A DNA stretch of 64,000 bases. Origin: Filosporella fistucella (Eukaryota > Ascomycota > Leotiomycetes > Helotiales). Positions 44,021 through 55,473 of this stretch are shown here, piece after piece. A program made the position numbers and the translations under genes. Location of the stretch: contig JAQJZZ010000010.1 of the NCBI GenBank assembly GCA_030077755.1, forward strand, positions 2,790,001-2,854,000, written 5' to 3'. How positions within the stretch are numbered: the first letter of the stretch is position 1; the number at the start of each line of letters is the position of its first letter. Below the pieces are notes generated by a model that saw only the letters and a program-made list of their open reading frames with translations, was not told the origin of the DNA and did not search any database.

Positions 44021-44302
44021 TTACACGCTCGACCTCGCTCCCATCTCCTTATCTCGCCTTTTTCTATCTCTCTTATCCAAACACACACTGACGCATTTTA
44101 CAAATGCAGAAATTACGAGTACCACTCCAAATGCTCCGCCGAGGATTGCGAGCGCTTGTTCTACATCGCTGAGTCCTTTGTGCTCGTGGTGTATTGGGTC
44201 GTATCTTGTGAAGGTGGTGTTTGTGAGAGGATGGATGGCTGAAGTGGTGCAGTTGTAGGGCGAGTTTGAATGCCCACTGCTTGTTATGAATGTTGGCACC
44301 AT
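44021..44302 (-). CDS. small single-pass membrane protein, member A, 93 aa
   Basis: Unknown family. The N-terminal part has YNCTTSAIHPLTNTTF, comparable with the NCTA...LTNAT stretch of member B, then a hydrophobic helix LAILGGAFGVVLVISAFVKC (51-70) and a short basic tail KRDRKRRDKE. Lacks the long acidic/Gln-rich tail of member B. Similar size, orientation and spacing to members B and C suggest old tandem duplication. A non-coding open frame cannot be ruled out without expression data. Confidence 0.5.
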   Translation of the reverse strand: MVPTFITSSGHSNSPYNCTTSAIHPLTNTTFTRYDPIHHEHKGLSDVEQALAILGGAFGVVLVISAFVKCVSVCLDKRDRKRRDKEMGARSSV

Positions 44303-45403
44303 TGGATGATATTGTTGACGAAGTTTGGATTTTGGAAGCGGATTGTGCCTGTGAGTATTTGGCTTGATTACTTTCTCCCCTCTTTCTTCTTTTTGGAAGG
44401 AAAGGTGGTTTCACAGCACGGAGGGAGGATAATATTGATCTTTATCTGACTTGACAGCCAAGTTCATGTAGCCCGATGATGCCGACATGTGTTCTAGACT
44501 CTTTCTTGCTTGATTGGTAGGGCTTAGTGAAAATAATATATTGTTTAGAGCCAGCCAAGATTGACATTGTGGGGTAAACATGGAGTTTTAGTGGAGAAAA
44601 CACATCACATTCATGAAGTGGAGTGGGTAGTCAGGTGGTTATATGCGGTAAATCTCTCTCTTTACACTCATAATTGAAAAGCCCACAAACACGTGGCTGA
44701 CAGTATTGTCATTTTGATGTTACATTAGTGCGTAGCAAGTGCGCATGCTTTCATGTAGACCTTACAGAGCTCGTAGAAGCAAGAGCAGGGTTAAATGAGA
44801 TATGACCAACTCCGCTTTGTCAGGCTACCGCGATTCATAAATTCCAAAGGGTCTGGCGGACAGCTCAAGCCATCCACGACTTCGTTCTGAGTTAAGATGT
44901 CTGGATCTGCGATCTATGGCTCAGAGTGACCGCTGCCTTGGCACTGGCAACTTTGCGGGTCTCGAACATTTGGATGAAGGAAAGGAGACCTGCATGGCTG
45001 ATAGGAAGTTGGTAAGTCTTGATTCCAGGAAATCAAGACCACGTCCCAAACCGCCACAGAGATCTGGACAGTAGTAGATATTAGAAGCATAAAACACCCC
45101 GAAATAATCAGAAAGCAAGAACTATGACCACTTGGCCTATGGTGATGCATGGTTGACTAACAAGGATGAATATGCTGCTCCTGGCTCACATGTTTCCCCG
45201 ATGAACGTGAAGGTCGTATGAGGGGAGCTCATTAATTAGAATGCCTAGTCATATATAACGTATTGAAGTTGAAATTCCCATTCAATCACGCTGTCAATAT
45301 TGCTAGACTCTGCGTCCCGATTATTCAGGTACTGTCGATCTAATGTCGCAACTCTGATTCAACGTGGGAGGGATGTAGCTCCAATGCAGATGAATATAGA
45401 GGC
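44303..45403. other. intergenic region
   Basis: No gene supported. Short frames on the minus strand at 44914-45150 have no motif. Confidence 0.45.
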
Positions 45404-46114
45404 TCAGTGCTGAGACTTCTCGGCCTCCTTCTTCTTCCTCGCAACTGCTGCGTCGATCCTCGCAAAACATCCAAATCCCTCGATAAAGCAGCTTGTGATC
45501 CAAGCAAACCACAGCCCAGTCCACCTTTGTACCCCGTATTTCCGCAATCGAGTCCTGTCTAACATGAAAGCCTCCACCAGGTGTATTGCAAGAGTAGGTA
45601 ATGCAAGTGATTTTGCCAACCATATGAACCTTTCTGGCCCGCCAGGGAAGTATGGCAGTACAACATCATAAAACCATGTTCCAGGCACAATCCTGTCCTT
45701 TAAAATGAACACTGAGAATGCGAAAAGGCAGGCCCCGAAGACGAATATGTGGAACGGCTTTCGTGGAGGTTGGTAGGAGGTAATTCGGATTGAGGATACA
45801 TCGAGGGCAGATCTTGCTTCGCGATCCATGTCAACTGTTCGCACTCGAGCCTCGGACCAGGACTTCATCGGTGGGTTGATGCCAATTGAATGCGTCTTGC
45901 CATCTTTCGTCCGTACAGTCATACTAGAGAGGAAAATATCGGAAAGGATTGCTCCTTGAGCAGCTGAGGAGGAAAGCGAGCAGTAATGCTGGGCGTAGTA
46001 GGAGATCGAGTCCGCATGGTCGGCATTCATATGCTTGATGATGCGTTCTTTTGCTGCGGCTTCTTTCGAAGCTGAAGTAGCCTCAGCATTAGGCGTACTA
46101 TTGATGGTCGACAT
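45404..46114 (-). CDS. DUF2470 and membrane-tail protein, 236 aa
   Basis: Single-exon gene. Residues about 20-105 match the DUF2470 fold (ERIIKHMNADHADSISYYAQHYC, a sequence type related to FMN-binding/heme-utilisation domains), including MTVRTKDGKTHSIGINPP. The C-terminal half has three or four hydrophobic segments (FHIFVFGACLFAFSVFIL, LALPTLAIHLVEAFML, GLWFAWITSCFIEGFGC), which matches the TMEM254/DUF4499-like membrane domain that often follows DUF2470 in fungal proteins. The role is unknown. It is divergent from the aminotransferase gene 316 bases to its right. Confidence 0.85.
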   Translation of the reverse strand: MSTINSTPNAEATSASKEAAAKERIIKHMNADHADSISYYAQHYCSLSSSAAQGAILSDIFLSSMTVRTKDGKTHSIGINPPMKSWSEARVRTVDMDREARSALDVSSIRITSYQPPRKPFHIFVFGACLFAFSVFILKDRIVPGTWFYDVVLPYFPGGPERFIWLAKSLALPTLAIHLVEAFMLDRTRLRKYGVQRWTGLWFAWITSCFIEGFGCFARIDAAVARKKKEAEKSQH

Positions 46115-46429
46115 ACTCTCTGCTATTGCGTTTGCTGAGTAATCGAGAGAGATCTTGCGCGTAGTTCTGCGTGGAGGTTGCAGCGCGATTATGTGAGACC
46201 TTTGGCGATAGCTTCAATTGTTGCGCGTATTCAGGTACCCGAGGTGCTCCAAGACCTCGCTAAAACTCAGCCACCACTGCCACTCTTCCATCTGGCACGA
46301 GAATGAGAACGACTTCAATTTAGTGCCTTCTTGTTCTTAATCATAATACTACAACTCCTATATATTTATTATCCTCTTCACATTCTCAATCAAGATTGTA
46401 TTCCAAGTTCATTTCATAAATCATATATC
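46115..46429. promoter_or_regulatory. compact bidirectional promoter region
   Basis: 315 bases separate the start codons of the DUF2470 gene (minus) and the aminotransferase gene (plus), so both promoters share it. Possible TATA-like TATATATTTATTA occurs near 46358-46370 on the aminotransferase side. Confidence 0.5.
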
Positions 46430-48104
46430 ATGCCACACTCGAAGCCCCCCGCTTTTGGCCCCCTCTTTCGTTCAGATTCATGGAAACTTTTTGGGTGCTC
46501 GAAGCCTATTAGTGACCCATTGTCTCCTACTCTAGCTTCTGCGCAAGACAAATATACGTTTGCAAATTCGAAGAGCTGGGAAGCTCACGAAGATGCTTGT
46601 CATGATTTACCAGGCGGTAATACACGGACGGTGCTGCATGCCAGCCCATTTCCAATCACGTTTGGTTTGTTTCAAGAATATTCATGTGAATTTTTTGACT
46701 AATATTCTATAGTGAAGGGTGAAGGGTCGAAATTGACTAGTCTGGATGGCCATGTATATACTGATTTCCTCGGAGAGTATACAGCGGGAATCTATGGTCA
46801 TTCCAACAAGCAGATTGCCTCTGCTGTGACTGATGCTATGAGCAGAGGGTGGAATTTTGGAGGACCTAATGTTTACGAACGAGAGCTTGCAAGAAAAGTA
46901 TGCATATACGTTTCCTCTGAGCATTATTCATTTGCCAAGTCATGTTTGTCTCCAGATGTGATCAGTCGAAGAGGTTTATGAACACGCATCCAACACTAAC
47001 GATGTTCAGGTAACTACTCGATTTGCTCCATCCGGGCTTGAGATCGTACGGTTCACGAATTCTGGAACAGAGTCAAATACGATGGCTATTGCTGCTGCCC
47101 TGGCTGTGACTGGACGAAAGAAAATCCTCGCTTTCAAGAATGGTTATCACGGAGGAACACTCTCGTTCCCATCATCATTATCAGAAATAAATGTCAACCT
47201 TCCCCACGATATCGTACTTGCTCCGTACAATGACATCGAAGGAACAAAACAGGTGATTTCTTCCTTACCAAAGGACTCTTTGGCAGCCATCATCGTCGAA
47301 CCTATTCAGGGAAGTGGTGGATGTATCGTTGGCAGCAAAGAGTTTCTGCATTTTCTCAACGCAGCGGCCGTCGATCTCTGCGCAGTTTTCATAGTGGATG
47401 AGGTGATGACATCTCGTCTTTCTTATCATGGCTTCTCAGCCGAACTTGGCTTGAAGCCAGATCTCATCACCCTTGGTAAATGGGTCGGCGGTGGCATGAC
47501 TTTTGGTGCTTTCGGTGGAAGGAAAGATGCTGGAGTCATGGCATTGTTTGATCCTAGGAACAATGTGCTCGGGCACTCTGGTACATTTAACAACAATGTG
47601 GTTACTATGGCTGCAGGATGTGCTGGTATGGATATTTACTCAGAAGACGAAGTGAAAAGATTGAACGCACTGGGGGAAAATCTCAGATCTCAATTGGAGG
47701 AAGTCCTCGCCTTATACCCAAAACTCAAAGCCAGAAAAGCAGAGAGAGGCGAGGCGTGTCCAAAGAAGAACGAACTTGAATCGCCTTTCACTGGTATTCG
47801 AGCTGATCACGTGTCAGGCCCAACAGTCGAATCTTTATCAGATCAAGAGCAACCCAAAATGTGGGTCTCTGGTCAAGGAAGCATGATGTGTATTCACTTC
47901 TCTGGACCTAGTGAGAACAGTCTGAAAGCTTTGTTCTGGCATCACATGCTGGAGCATGGGATATACATGGCTCAGCGTGGTTTTATAGCTTTGAATCTGG
48001 AGTTGACGCACGAGGATGTGGACCGGTTTGTGGAGGCTACAAGGTCATTCGTTGGTGACCACAGTGAACATCTCTTTAATTACAACAGGAATGGTAATAA
48101 GTGA
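46430..48104 (+). CDS. class III PLP aminotransferase, glutamate-1-semialdehyde aminomutase-like, 504 aa
   Basis: Exons 46430-46664, 46713-46897 and 47010-48104 (1515 nt). Subgroup-III aminotransferase fold: LDGHVYTDFLGEYTAGIYGH at the N-terminal side, FTNSGTESN for phosphate binding, GYHGG, IIVEPIQGSGGCI, FIVDEVMTSRL with the pyridine-nitrogen Asp270, and PDLITLGKWVGGG with the Schiff-base Lys297. It is closest in pattern to glutamate-1-semialdehyde 2,1-aminomutase. Fungi make aminolevulinate by the glycine route, so a role in heme synthesis is unlikely; an omega- or beta-amino acid substrate, or metabolite tailoring, fits better (inference). A charged insertion of about 35 residues, near CPKKNELESPFTGIRADHVS, is unusual. 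Confidence 0.92.
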
Positions 48105-50023
48105 TGATGGAATAAGCCTTATGATACCGTAGAGAATGACACGAAGTGTGTAAAGATACGTATATGGTAGTTTTGCAAGTGTTTAATGACTGTGTATATT
48201 CTGAGCGAGCCCAGGGGAAAAGTATCCCGAAATCTCTAGAGCGAGCAGCTGCTCGGAGAGAATATAAGTGGCCGCATATGCCAAGAAAGTATCAGTCAGC
48301 ACCTACCTAGGTAGTTTAAAGGAGTCTTGTCTTCTCCTGAACATGGGTCTCCTTTCCTTTCTTTAACAACTTGTTGCTTTCTCTTTTCATCCTCATCAGC
48401 TGCATCACTGGCAAAGTTGCGTTCCCGCATTTTTCGTCGACTGATTTAGTTGTCATTCGGATGTCGCTCAAATATCGTCCGTTAGTTTTAGTTATTTTTC
48501 TTACAATCTTTTGCAATCTTCTGAGTCTATATAATGCCAAGGCTTGTTCTCTGAACGTTACAGGTTTCAATCTTTTTCCGGTCCTCAAAAATTGATATTA
48601 TTCAAACAATTTTCAATTCATTTCGGTTCCTTTCAAATTCATAACAGGGATCCATTAATATATACTAAGACTTCACTGTCACTCGGTTGGTTTAGGGTCT
48701 ATGTCATTTTTAGTCATGTCTCCTTCGTCGAACACCACGGCGAGCCTGTTCAGCTGTTTGATACAGTTCAATTTGATACCCGTATCTTCTTCTCAAGTCA
48801 TGAGGGAACTGGCTGACCGTTTTGATCCAACGTTGTCCACTTTCATCCTCAAGGTAAATTCCTCGATATCAGGGCAAAGACTGACAGCTACACTGGCGCT
48901 CTACACACAAGTGATGTTGAGCGATGACAGAGCATCAACCTTGGAGACTAAGGCAGCGATAGCGAAAGTGGGATGGAGGATTTTTGTTAGTTACCTAGAG
49001 GGGGCCTTTAAAACGACAATATAGCTTCTTGGTCACAGGAATCAAGAGAGCCAGAGCTACAAAGTACAGAGGATACACTACTCGGGAAAGAAATATTTGC
49101 ACCCTGGCCCTTCATAACGTATCACATCAGGTAGGAAAGTTTATCTGCTCGGGTACTGGGTTGAGGCAATGAGACAAACAGGTAATGATAAGGTGGAATG
49201 CAACGTGGTGTTGGACTGGAAGATCAACTGGTACTAAATATCATACCGGAGTCCATAGGCAGACAAGCAAACGATATAACAGGCTCTGCCCTCACTAAAA
49301 TGAAAGATTTGGTAGGTAGAACCAGGCTAATCCCACCCATAAGCGATTCAAAAGGAGAAGAGCTCGGTGAAAGGTATAATGGAGAGGAAGAGCAGAAATG
49401 TTGGAACGAGAAAATAATGTACTTCAAATGTGATGGTGGTGGTCGCAATAGTGGTAGATCAAGTGACAGTCGATTAGTAAACTATTTTGATCTCGAATTA
49501 TGCGCACATTATCAGTCAGTCTAAGTGTATAGGTTGGAAAGAATTTCTGAATTATCCTCGCCATATCAGAAACCTGCAGACATCTCTCGTTAATCTACAA
49601 TATGATAGAACAACATAATAAAATCTCATAATAGAATCTTCCTCACTTCACCAAAGCCGAAATGGGGATTTGAAATATATTCGCCTCCGTAGCGGATGTG
49701 CCACCATGTGGGAATTCTATGCACTGCTTTTGCAATGAAATTCCAACCCCTGAGAGGGCCATGAAAAGGCTATATGTCAAGCTTTGCACTTCTACACCGT
49801 AGGCGGTGACCTGATGATGATAGGGTGCTCTGCTAAGAATCCAGGCATCCAGGTTCGGCCATATATATACTCCCGACGAGCTGGTCGCTTAAACAGCTCT
49901 AGCCGAGCCGGCTGTATTTGACACATCAAGATTCAAGAGTCAAGAATCACAACTCCATACCTAGATTAGACCTCGTACCCTCACATCGTGTCCATCATCA
50001 AAACTATCAAACCTTGCTCTTGG
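48105..50023. other. gene-free stretch
   Basis: No gene supported. Short plus-strand frames at 48371-49524 lack motifs. The last 150 bases before 50024 are likely leader and promoter of the SGNH hydrolase gene; a TATATATA stretch lies at about 49861-49870. Confidence 0.5.
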
Positions 50024-50845
50024 ATGATGGAAAGCAAAGCTCCCAAGGAAAGAAAGCTCCACATCGCAGCCCTAGGCAGCTCTTTCGCTGCCGGACCCGG
50101 AATCCCACCACAAGTCAATCGCCATGCCGGCCGTTCAGGGAACAATTACGCACACATTCTATCCCGAAAACTGGATGCTCAATTGACCGATCTTACAGTC
50201 TCAGGCGCCACGCTTCAAAACATTATTTCCGAGCCACAGATCACATCAGTACATAACCATCGTTTTGAACCTCAAATCGACAGTCTCCCGCCCGATGCCG
50301 ATATCGTGACTGTTACCGCTGGCGGAAATGATCTGGGATACGTAGGTGGAATTATGAAAGATACAGTGAATGCATCTCTCGTCGGGAGCCTCTTATCATG
50401 GTTTGCGCCTCCTCCTGCAACCCATGCGTCGGTGGAAGAAGCCGTTCAGCGATTTATCAAAGTCATTGATCGTATCCACAAAATTGCTCCCAAAGCACGT
50501 GTTCTACTTGTCGAGTACTTCACTATTTTTGGAGCGGATACGAAGTCTGGAGTGGATGTTTCGCTCAGTGAGGCCCAGATCAAAATTCATCAGAGTATGG
50601 CGGAGAAATTACATTCTGTTTATAAATTGGCTGCCGAAGCAAGACCGTTCTGTGAGATTGTGAAGGTTGGAGAGAGGAGTTGGGAGCACGGGATTGGCTC
50701 GACAGAGCCATGGGTCGAAGGGTTCAGTTTGAAAATTTTGTGGGCGGGCAACCCGTTTCATCCGAATCAGAAAGGAATGGAAGCTGTAGCAGAAATGATT
50801 TTGGAGAAGGTTAGAATTGGAGAGAAGGTACCATTGGGGAAATGA
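50024..50845 (+). CDS. SGNH/GDSL hydrolase, 273 aa
   Basis: Intronless esterase/lipase-like hydrolase. Block I is HIAALGSSFAAGPG (nucleophile Ser about residue 20); block III is VTAGGNDLGY with the oxyanion Asn; block V is AGNPFHPNQKGMEAVAEMIL with the catalytic His. In block V the usual Asp three residues before His is an Asn, so catalysis may rely on a Ser-His pair. The frame is open 36 nt further upstream, but only from a GTG; the ATG at 50024 (MMESKAPKERKLHI) fits. No signal peptide, so it is probably intracellular, unlike the large secreted SGNH fusion in this window. It ends 78 bases before the 3' end of the convergent MFS gene. Confidence 0.88.
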   Translation: MMESKAPKERKLHIAALGSSFAAGPGIPPQVNRHAGRSGNNYAHILSRKLDAQLTDLTVSGATLQNIISEPQITSVHNHRFEPQIDSLPPDADIVTVTAGGNDLGYVGGIMKDTVNASLVGSLLSWFAPPPATHASVEEAVQRFIKVIDRIHKIAPKARVLLVEYFTIFGADTKSGVDVSLSEAQIKIHQSMAEKLHSVYKLAAEARPFCEIVKVGERSWEHGIGSTEPWVEGFSLKILWAGNPFHPNQKGMEAVAEMILEKVRIGEKVPLGK

Positions 50846-50922
50846 GATCGGATTTTGCGTTCGGCGGTAATGATACAGCTCTCTGTTCAACTATTTTCCT
50901 GGCTGATCTTGTTCTACGGTTT

Positions 50923-52750
50923 CTAATGTGTGTATACAAAGAACGGATTATTTCTATCCGTTTGGTCGGCAAAAGCCATCTTCTCCTTCATCTCGCCCTG
51001 CTCTTCCTCGCCCATACCGGCGAGTATCTTCTTATTTTTCTTGTTCAGCATATCGTTGTACCACCTGTCAAAATCTTTTAGCTAAAGCTCGAAGCTTACC
51101 TCAATTCAGGGTGGACAAACCTCAAGATGAGAATCATAAAGCACAAAGCTCCAAGGGTAGCAATGATACTGATTTTGCCCGAGATGTATCCGGGCGCCTC
51201 CTTCTGCTGGAATGTCTGAGTGCCAAGAATATTGCCAGTGGCGAAGGAAACCATAGTAAGTGCATTGATGGTCACTTTCTTGGTATGACCTGCGATATTT
51301 CTATCTTCTCGTTAGAATTGAACTCCAAGGTATTTCGCAAGTCAACTCACGAAGCATTCCAAGCCAACAGCATCATGAAAGCTGCACCGAATGTCCCAGT
51401 CAGGAAACTAGCTGCTAATAAGCCAGGTTTGTTTTTCGGAACTCCATTTGGGTCAAGACCGATCATTAGACCTGCTCCGATGATTGTTGGAATGATGCAA
51501 ATGAGCATGACTGAAGATCTGTCCCTCCACCTGTCGGATAAATATCCAACTCCCAATACACAGATAACACCAACTGCACCACTTGGTGCACTGAGAACAA
51601 GTGCTTGTCTAGGAGTATAGCCAAATGTTGTCAGAAGGATACTGGAAAAATTTGATATTCCACCATTCGGGATGGAACTTAGCATAGTGCAGATGCACAC
51701 GAGCCAGACACGAAGGTCTTTGAAAGTCTCGAAGACCTGTTAATTTTGTTAAAGCATTTCAACTCCACGTTTAAGCCTTACATACCTGAGCTCTCTTCAA
51801 ATGAGCATTTTGCGTTCCACTCTGATTATCCTTCGTCCTCAACAATGCAGCAACCTTTTCCGCATCCGAGAACCGTTTGGCCTTTACAGGCGAGTCCGGC
51901 AGAAAGATACAGACCAACGCTCCGATAGCAATAGTCATGGCACCAATAGCCACGAAGAAGATCCTCCAGCTCGCGAAATCAGTATTCACGTAGCTCACGC
52001 CAAACGCAAGCAGACCTCCGAAAATCTGCGTCAGAGAATTACAAACATAGAACCAAGAGACCCGACGACCTTGCTCTTCTTTCTTATACCACATGGCAAT
52101 AATCAATACCAATATAGGAGCAACACAACTCTCAAAAACACCGAGTAAGGTGCGGCAAGCAGCTAGCCCGGCAAAAGAAGTACACGCAGCATGACATCCG
52201 AGAATGACTCCCCAAAGCATGATATTAACTCCAAGATACAACCCCAACCGCGAGATATGCTGAGCCAAATACTGCGTCGGAAACTCCGCTGCCAGGAACC
52301 CTAGATTCATTTTTTAATTCTCCATCCTGTTTTGGGACTGTGTAGAGCAAACATACCGACATAAAACAACATACTCAGATTCGAGTAATCCTGCCCTACT
52401 AAATGTGTATCCGCTCTAATCCCCATAACAGCCGTATAACTCAACGTCGTCTTATCCAAAAACTGGAGGAAATAGACTGCAGCCAAGAGTGGGGCAATCG
52501 TCACATCGATCTTGCGCACCAGTTTCTTAAGCTCAACAGGATCATCGAGAATGGCATTGCCTTGGATAGCGAGCTCTGCCGCATGTGGGTGATTTGTCAG
52601 GAACGCTAGGGCTTCGTCTGCGTTGACGAGATCGAGAACGGTGCTTGTGGAGTGCTCGTCATTTGGAAGGGAATTGGATTGACGCCCATCGAGAGAGGGG
52701 AATGGCTGTTCACTCTTTTCATCTTTGGGAGAGGAGGGAAGGGTAGACAT
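50923..52750 (-). CDS. MFS transporter, Dal5/Tna1-like (anion:cation symporter) group, 545 aa
   Basis: Exons 52750-52357, 52300-51786, 51736-51351, 51300-51100 and 51064-50923 (1638 nt). The group's landmarks are present: KLVRKIDVTIAPLLAAVYFLQFLDKTTLSY before and in TM1, FFVAIGAMTIAIGALVCIFLPDSP at the end of the N-half, ALVLSAPSGAVGVICVLGVGYLSDR in the C-half, and GHTKKVTINALTMVSFATGNILG, which is typical of the allantoate permease branch. Twelve transmembrane helices are expected. Substrates of this branch are organic anions such as allantoate, nicotinate or pantothenate; which one cannot be told. A hydrophilic 75-residue N-terminus and a Lys/Glu-rich tail face the cytosol. Confidence 0.9.
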
Positions 52751-53202
52751 ATTGAAAAGCGGAGATTCCTAAGTTGTAGGAGTATCGAGAATGATCGGGA
52801 GAGTGAGGTTCATACGTTATATACCTATTTCCTTCCATTTCCCCCATCTTTCTTTCTCTCATATATCGGAACCCCGAAACTTAAGTAGATGACATCTATC
52901 ACCAATCCCCATTTCCAATGACGCCAACATCTCCTGCTCCTTTTTCGGCAGCAATTGCCCGTCCACTCATAAGGCCTGTTCTTTGATATTTAGGTAAGGA
53001 TATATGCATCAAGCATGGTCTTGATAGATGATCCCTTTCGTCTGCCGAAGTGGTTGAGGTGCTGATAAGCATTGGGGTGTTGATGAACTTCCTGTTTGGG
53101 AATCGCTTATCTTGGGGAATGGTAAGGGGTATCGTGCGAGCAAACTACCAGGTTTCCTCAGTGGAACGGAAGATAAGTAGACTTAATGACTGCTCATTAT
53201 AA
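52751..53202. other. intergenic region
   Basis: Promoter side of the Dal5-like transporter gene and 3' side of the EamA gene. Nothing else seen. Confidence 0.5.
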
Positions 53203-54606
53203 TTACACTTCAGCGAAGCCACATTCTACTCTTACATCCATTTCTCTCAATGGATTTGATGTTCCAGCGTCTGACTCGTCTAAATCCGATTTTCCCATAT
53301 ATTCAATCTCATCCTCATTTTGTATCAGCTTCGCGTATGAACCATTCCCTGTGCTGGTCATAGTGACAAGAGACACGCTGCTGATAACAACTATGACACC
53401 TGAAAGGGCCCATAAGTTGATATTGACTTGGAAGAAAATGCCATCTAGCACAAGGGCCCAAACTATCTGAGAATAGAGCATCAGTGTTGCGGACGACGAG
53501 CAGTCACTCGATATTCCAGATGTGATGAGAAACTCCTTATTTTTGTTAGGTATTAGAAGTTGTAGATAGAAGGGGAAAATTAGTCACAATACAACATACC
53601 ACAGTTAGGCCGGAAACACCTATGTATATCAAACAGGCCCACACAAATGGGTTCTTAGGCCATACAATTCCCGGAGTCGCCACAAGTGCGAGCGCACTTA
53701 CGATCACCACACTCCACGCAAATGCATTGACACTCGTTAGTGGATGAGCTCTGGTCCCAATGCGACGCATAGAAGTTATTGAAATCTTCAGATAGTATTA
53801 GTACTCCCATGTCCAAAAATTCGGCAGTGGTGGTTGTCGCCACTTACAATACACCCACAGATTCCTAGAAATCCAAAGGCAAAACCTTTCAAGCGACCTC
53901 TTATATCCCCCGACGCTTCATTCTCACTTTTCGTAGTCCCGAATATGTCCTCAGGTTGGGCTATGAGTACAAGTCCTAGCAGTGCCCCGACAGCCCCAAG
54001 ACAATCGATCCAATGAACGGTAGCCAGAGACAAACACCTGGTCAGAATCAAAGATCCTAAGGGGCCTAGGAAGTACAAAGCTGTGGCCTCACTGAGACTC
54101 AAATATACTATGGAGACTAGTAGATAGTGATTAATCTCTAGAGAAGTAAGGAGCACATGAGGTTTGAAGGTTGATATGTAAGCAAAGAAATAGAAACACT
54201 TACAAAAGAATCCTGTAGCAGCACACACTCCCCCAAATGCTCGCAATAGAACAAGTCCTCGTACACCAGGTATCCCAAACAAGACGTTGGACTCCGATCG
54301 AATATGCCAGATATAACTGGTACACACCAATCCAGTGATCAACATCCGTACGTGCAACACCTGGAAGGGATGCAATGGCTCGAGTTTTGTTTCAATAAAC
54401 TTTGCAGCGGCATTTTGGGTAGCAGCTACGATCTGAGAGGCCAAAACATATAAAGCGGGACGATATCGCTCAATGGGATGTTGTACCACTGAGTCTTCAG
54501 CCGTAGTTTCTTGCACCAGGACAGCTGAGCGTGAGCCAGTGGCGTTGTTGAGATAAAACTCTCCAGGAGACGATTGAGCAAGATCATGAGCCATCGTACT
54601 TCTCAT
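53203..54606 (-). CDS. EamA/DMT-family transporter, 396 aa
   Basis: Exons 54606-54204, 54116-53848, 53785-53600 and 53535-53203 (1191 nt). Ten-helix drug/metabolite transporter made of two EamA halves. The first half includes HPFQVLHVRMLITGLVCTSY, RAFGGVCAATGF, and after a splice SIVYLSLSEATALYFLGPLG, a strong EamA signature. The second half starts after the cytosolic loop at about 235 and closes with SGVIVVISSVSLVTM. The N-terminus (55 residues) and C-terminus are hydrophilic. An alternative start at the second Met (54594) is possible. Family members export nucleotide sugars, amino acids or drugs; this one looks closest to the solute carrier 35G-like fungal proteins. The substrate is unknown. 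Confidence 0.88.
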
Positions 54607-55473
54607 TTGATCGAAGGAAATAAGGTACTGCTACTTGAAACACACTCAGCGTCTGTAGAACGCGTTTGGTGCAAATGAGAAAATGGAGGATGCGAAGAAG
54701 GTGTGGACACTTCAATCAATTCTTTCCATGCTGCTGAGCTGACACTATTCTTACTGCACTTTGACGCCTATTAATATTTAGTCCCTATCTATCTTGATTG
54801 GTACTGTGACTAGACTAGCTATCTACCTGTTGACTCGTCTTGGTTGCTGATTCTTTCGGCCGTGAATGCCCTAGACAAGGGTTGCTTATTGGGGTACCTA
54901 CTTGTTCAAGAAATGGAGAACGGTGCAAATTCACGTGGTTGTCTGGTATATTTCTGACCCTTACATGCCAGGTTGCGGCAAAGTACATGAAGCCTGGTCT
55001 GCAGAAAGCCCTACGTTCGTGATCAAGGGCCTGGGTGCCCTCACTTCACTTCCTACATCCGGGGAAAGACGGATAGATTCCATTAAATGCAGTCAAATAT
55101 GAAATAAAGCCAATCGCATCATTTTCCAATTTTGCTGGGTTAGCTTCATATATAGACATCCCTTTATGCACGTCGATGAGCATGTTCATTCTCGGATCAT
55201 TCCGCTTCGAATCAGCACATACGACGCAGCGAGTAACATAAGGTATTGGTTCCAAACATATTACAAAGTCTTATTGCTTATAAAAGCATCACAGCCTAAA
55301 AAACATCACAGTATACCATGCAAGGTGGTCAATAACGGAGTTTTGACTTTGGTCAGCTCTGAAACAATCTTCAACCGTTACGACTACCAACAAAGTTTCA
55401 GTCAACCGCAATTATTCTATAAATGTCCTTGGGAAATGCGGCAGAGGATACCTAAGCCCATACTTTTGTCACT
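54607..55473. other. intergenic region
   Basis: No gene supported. A plus-strand frame from 55166 overlaps the HD gene antisense and is treated as its shadow. Confidence 0.5.
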
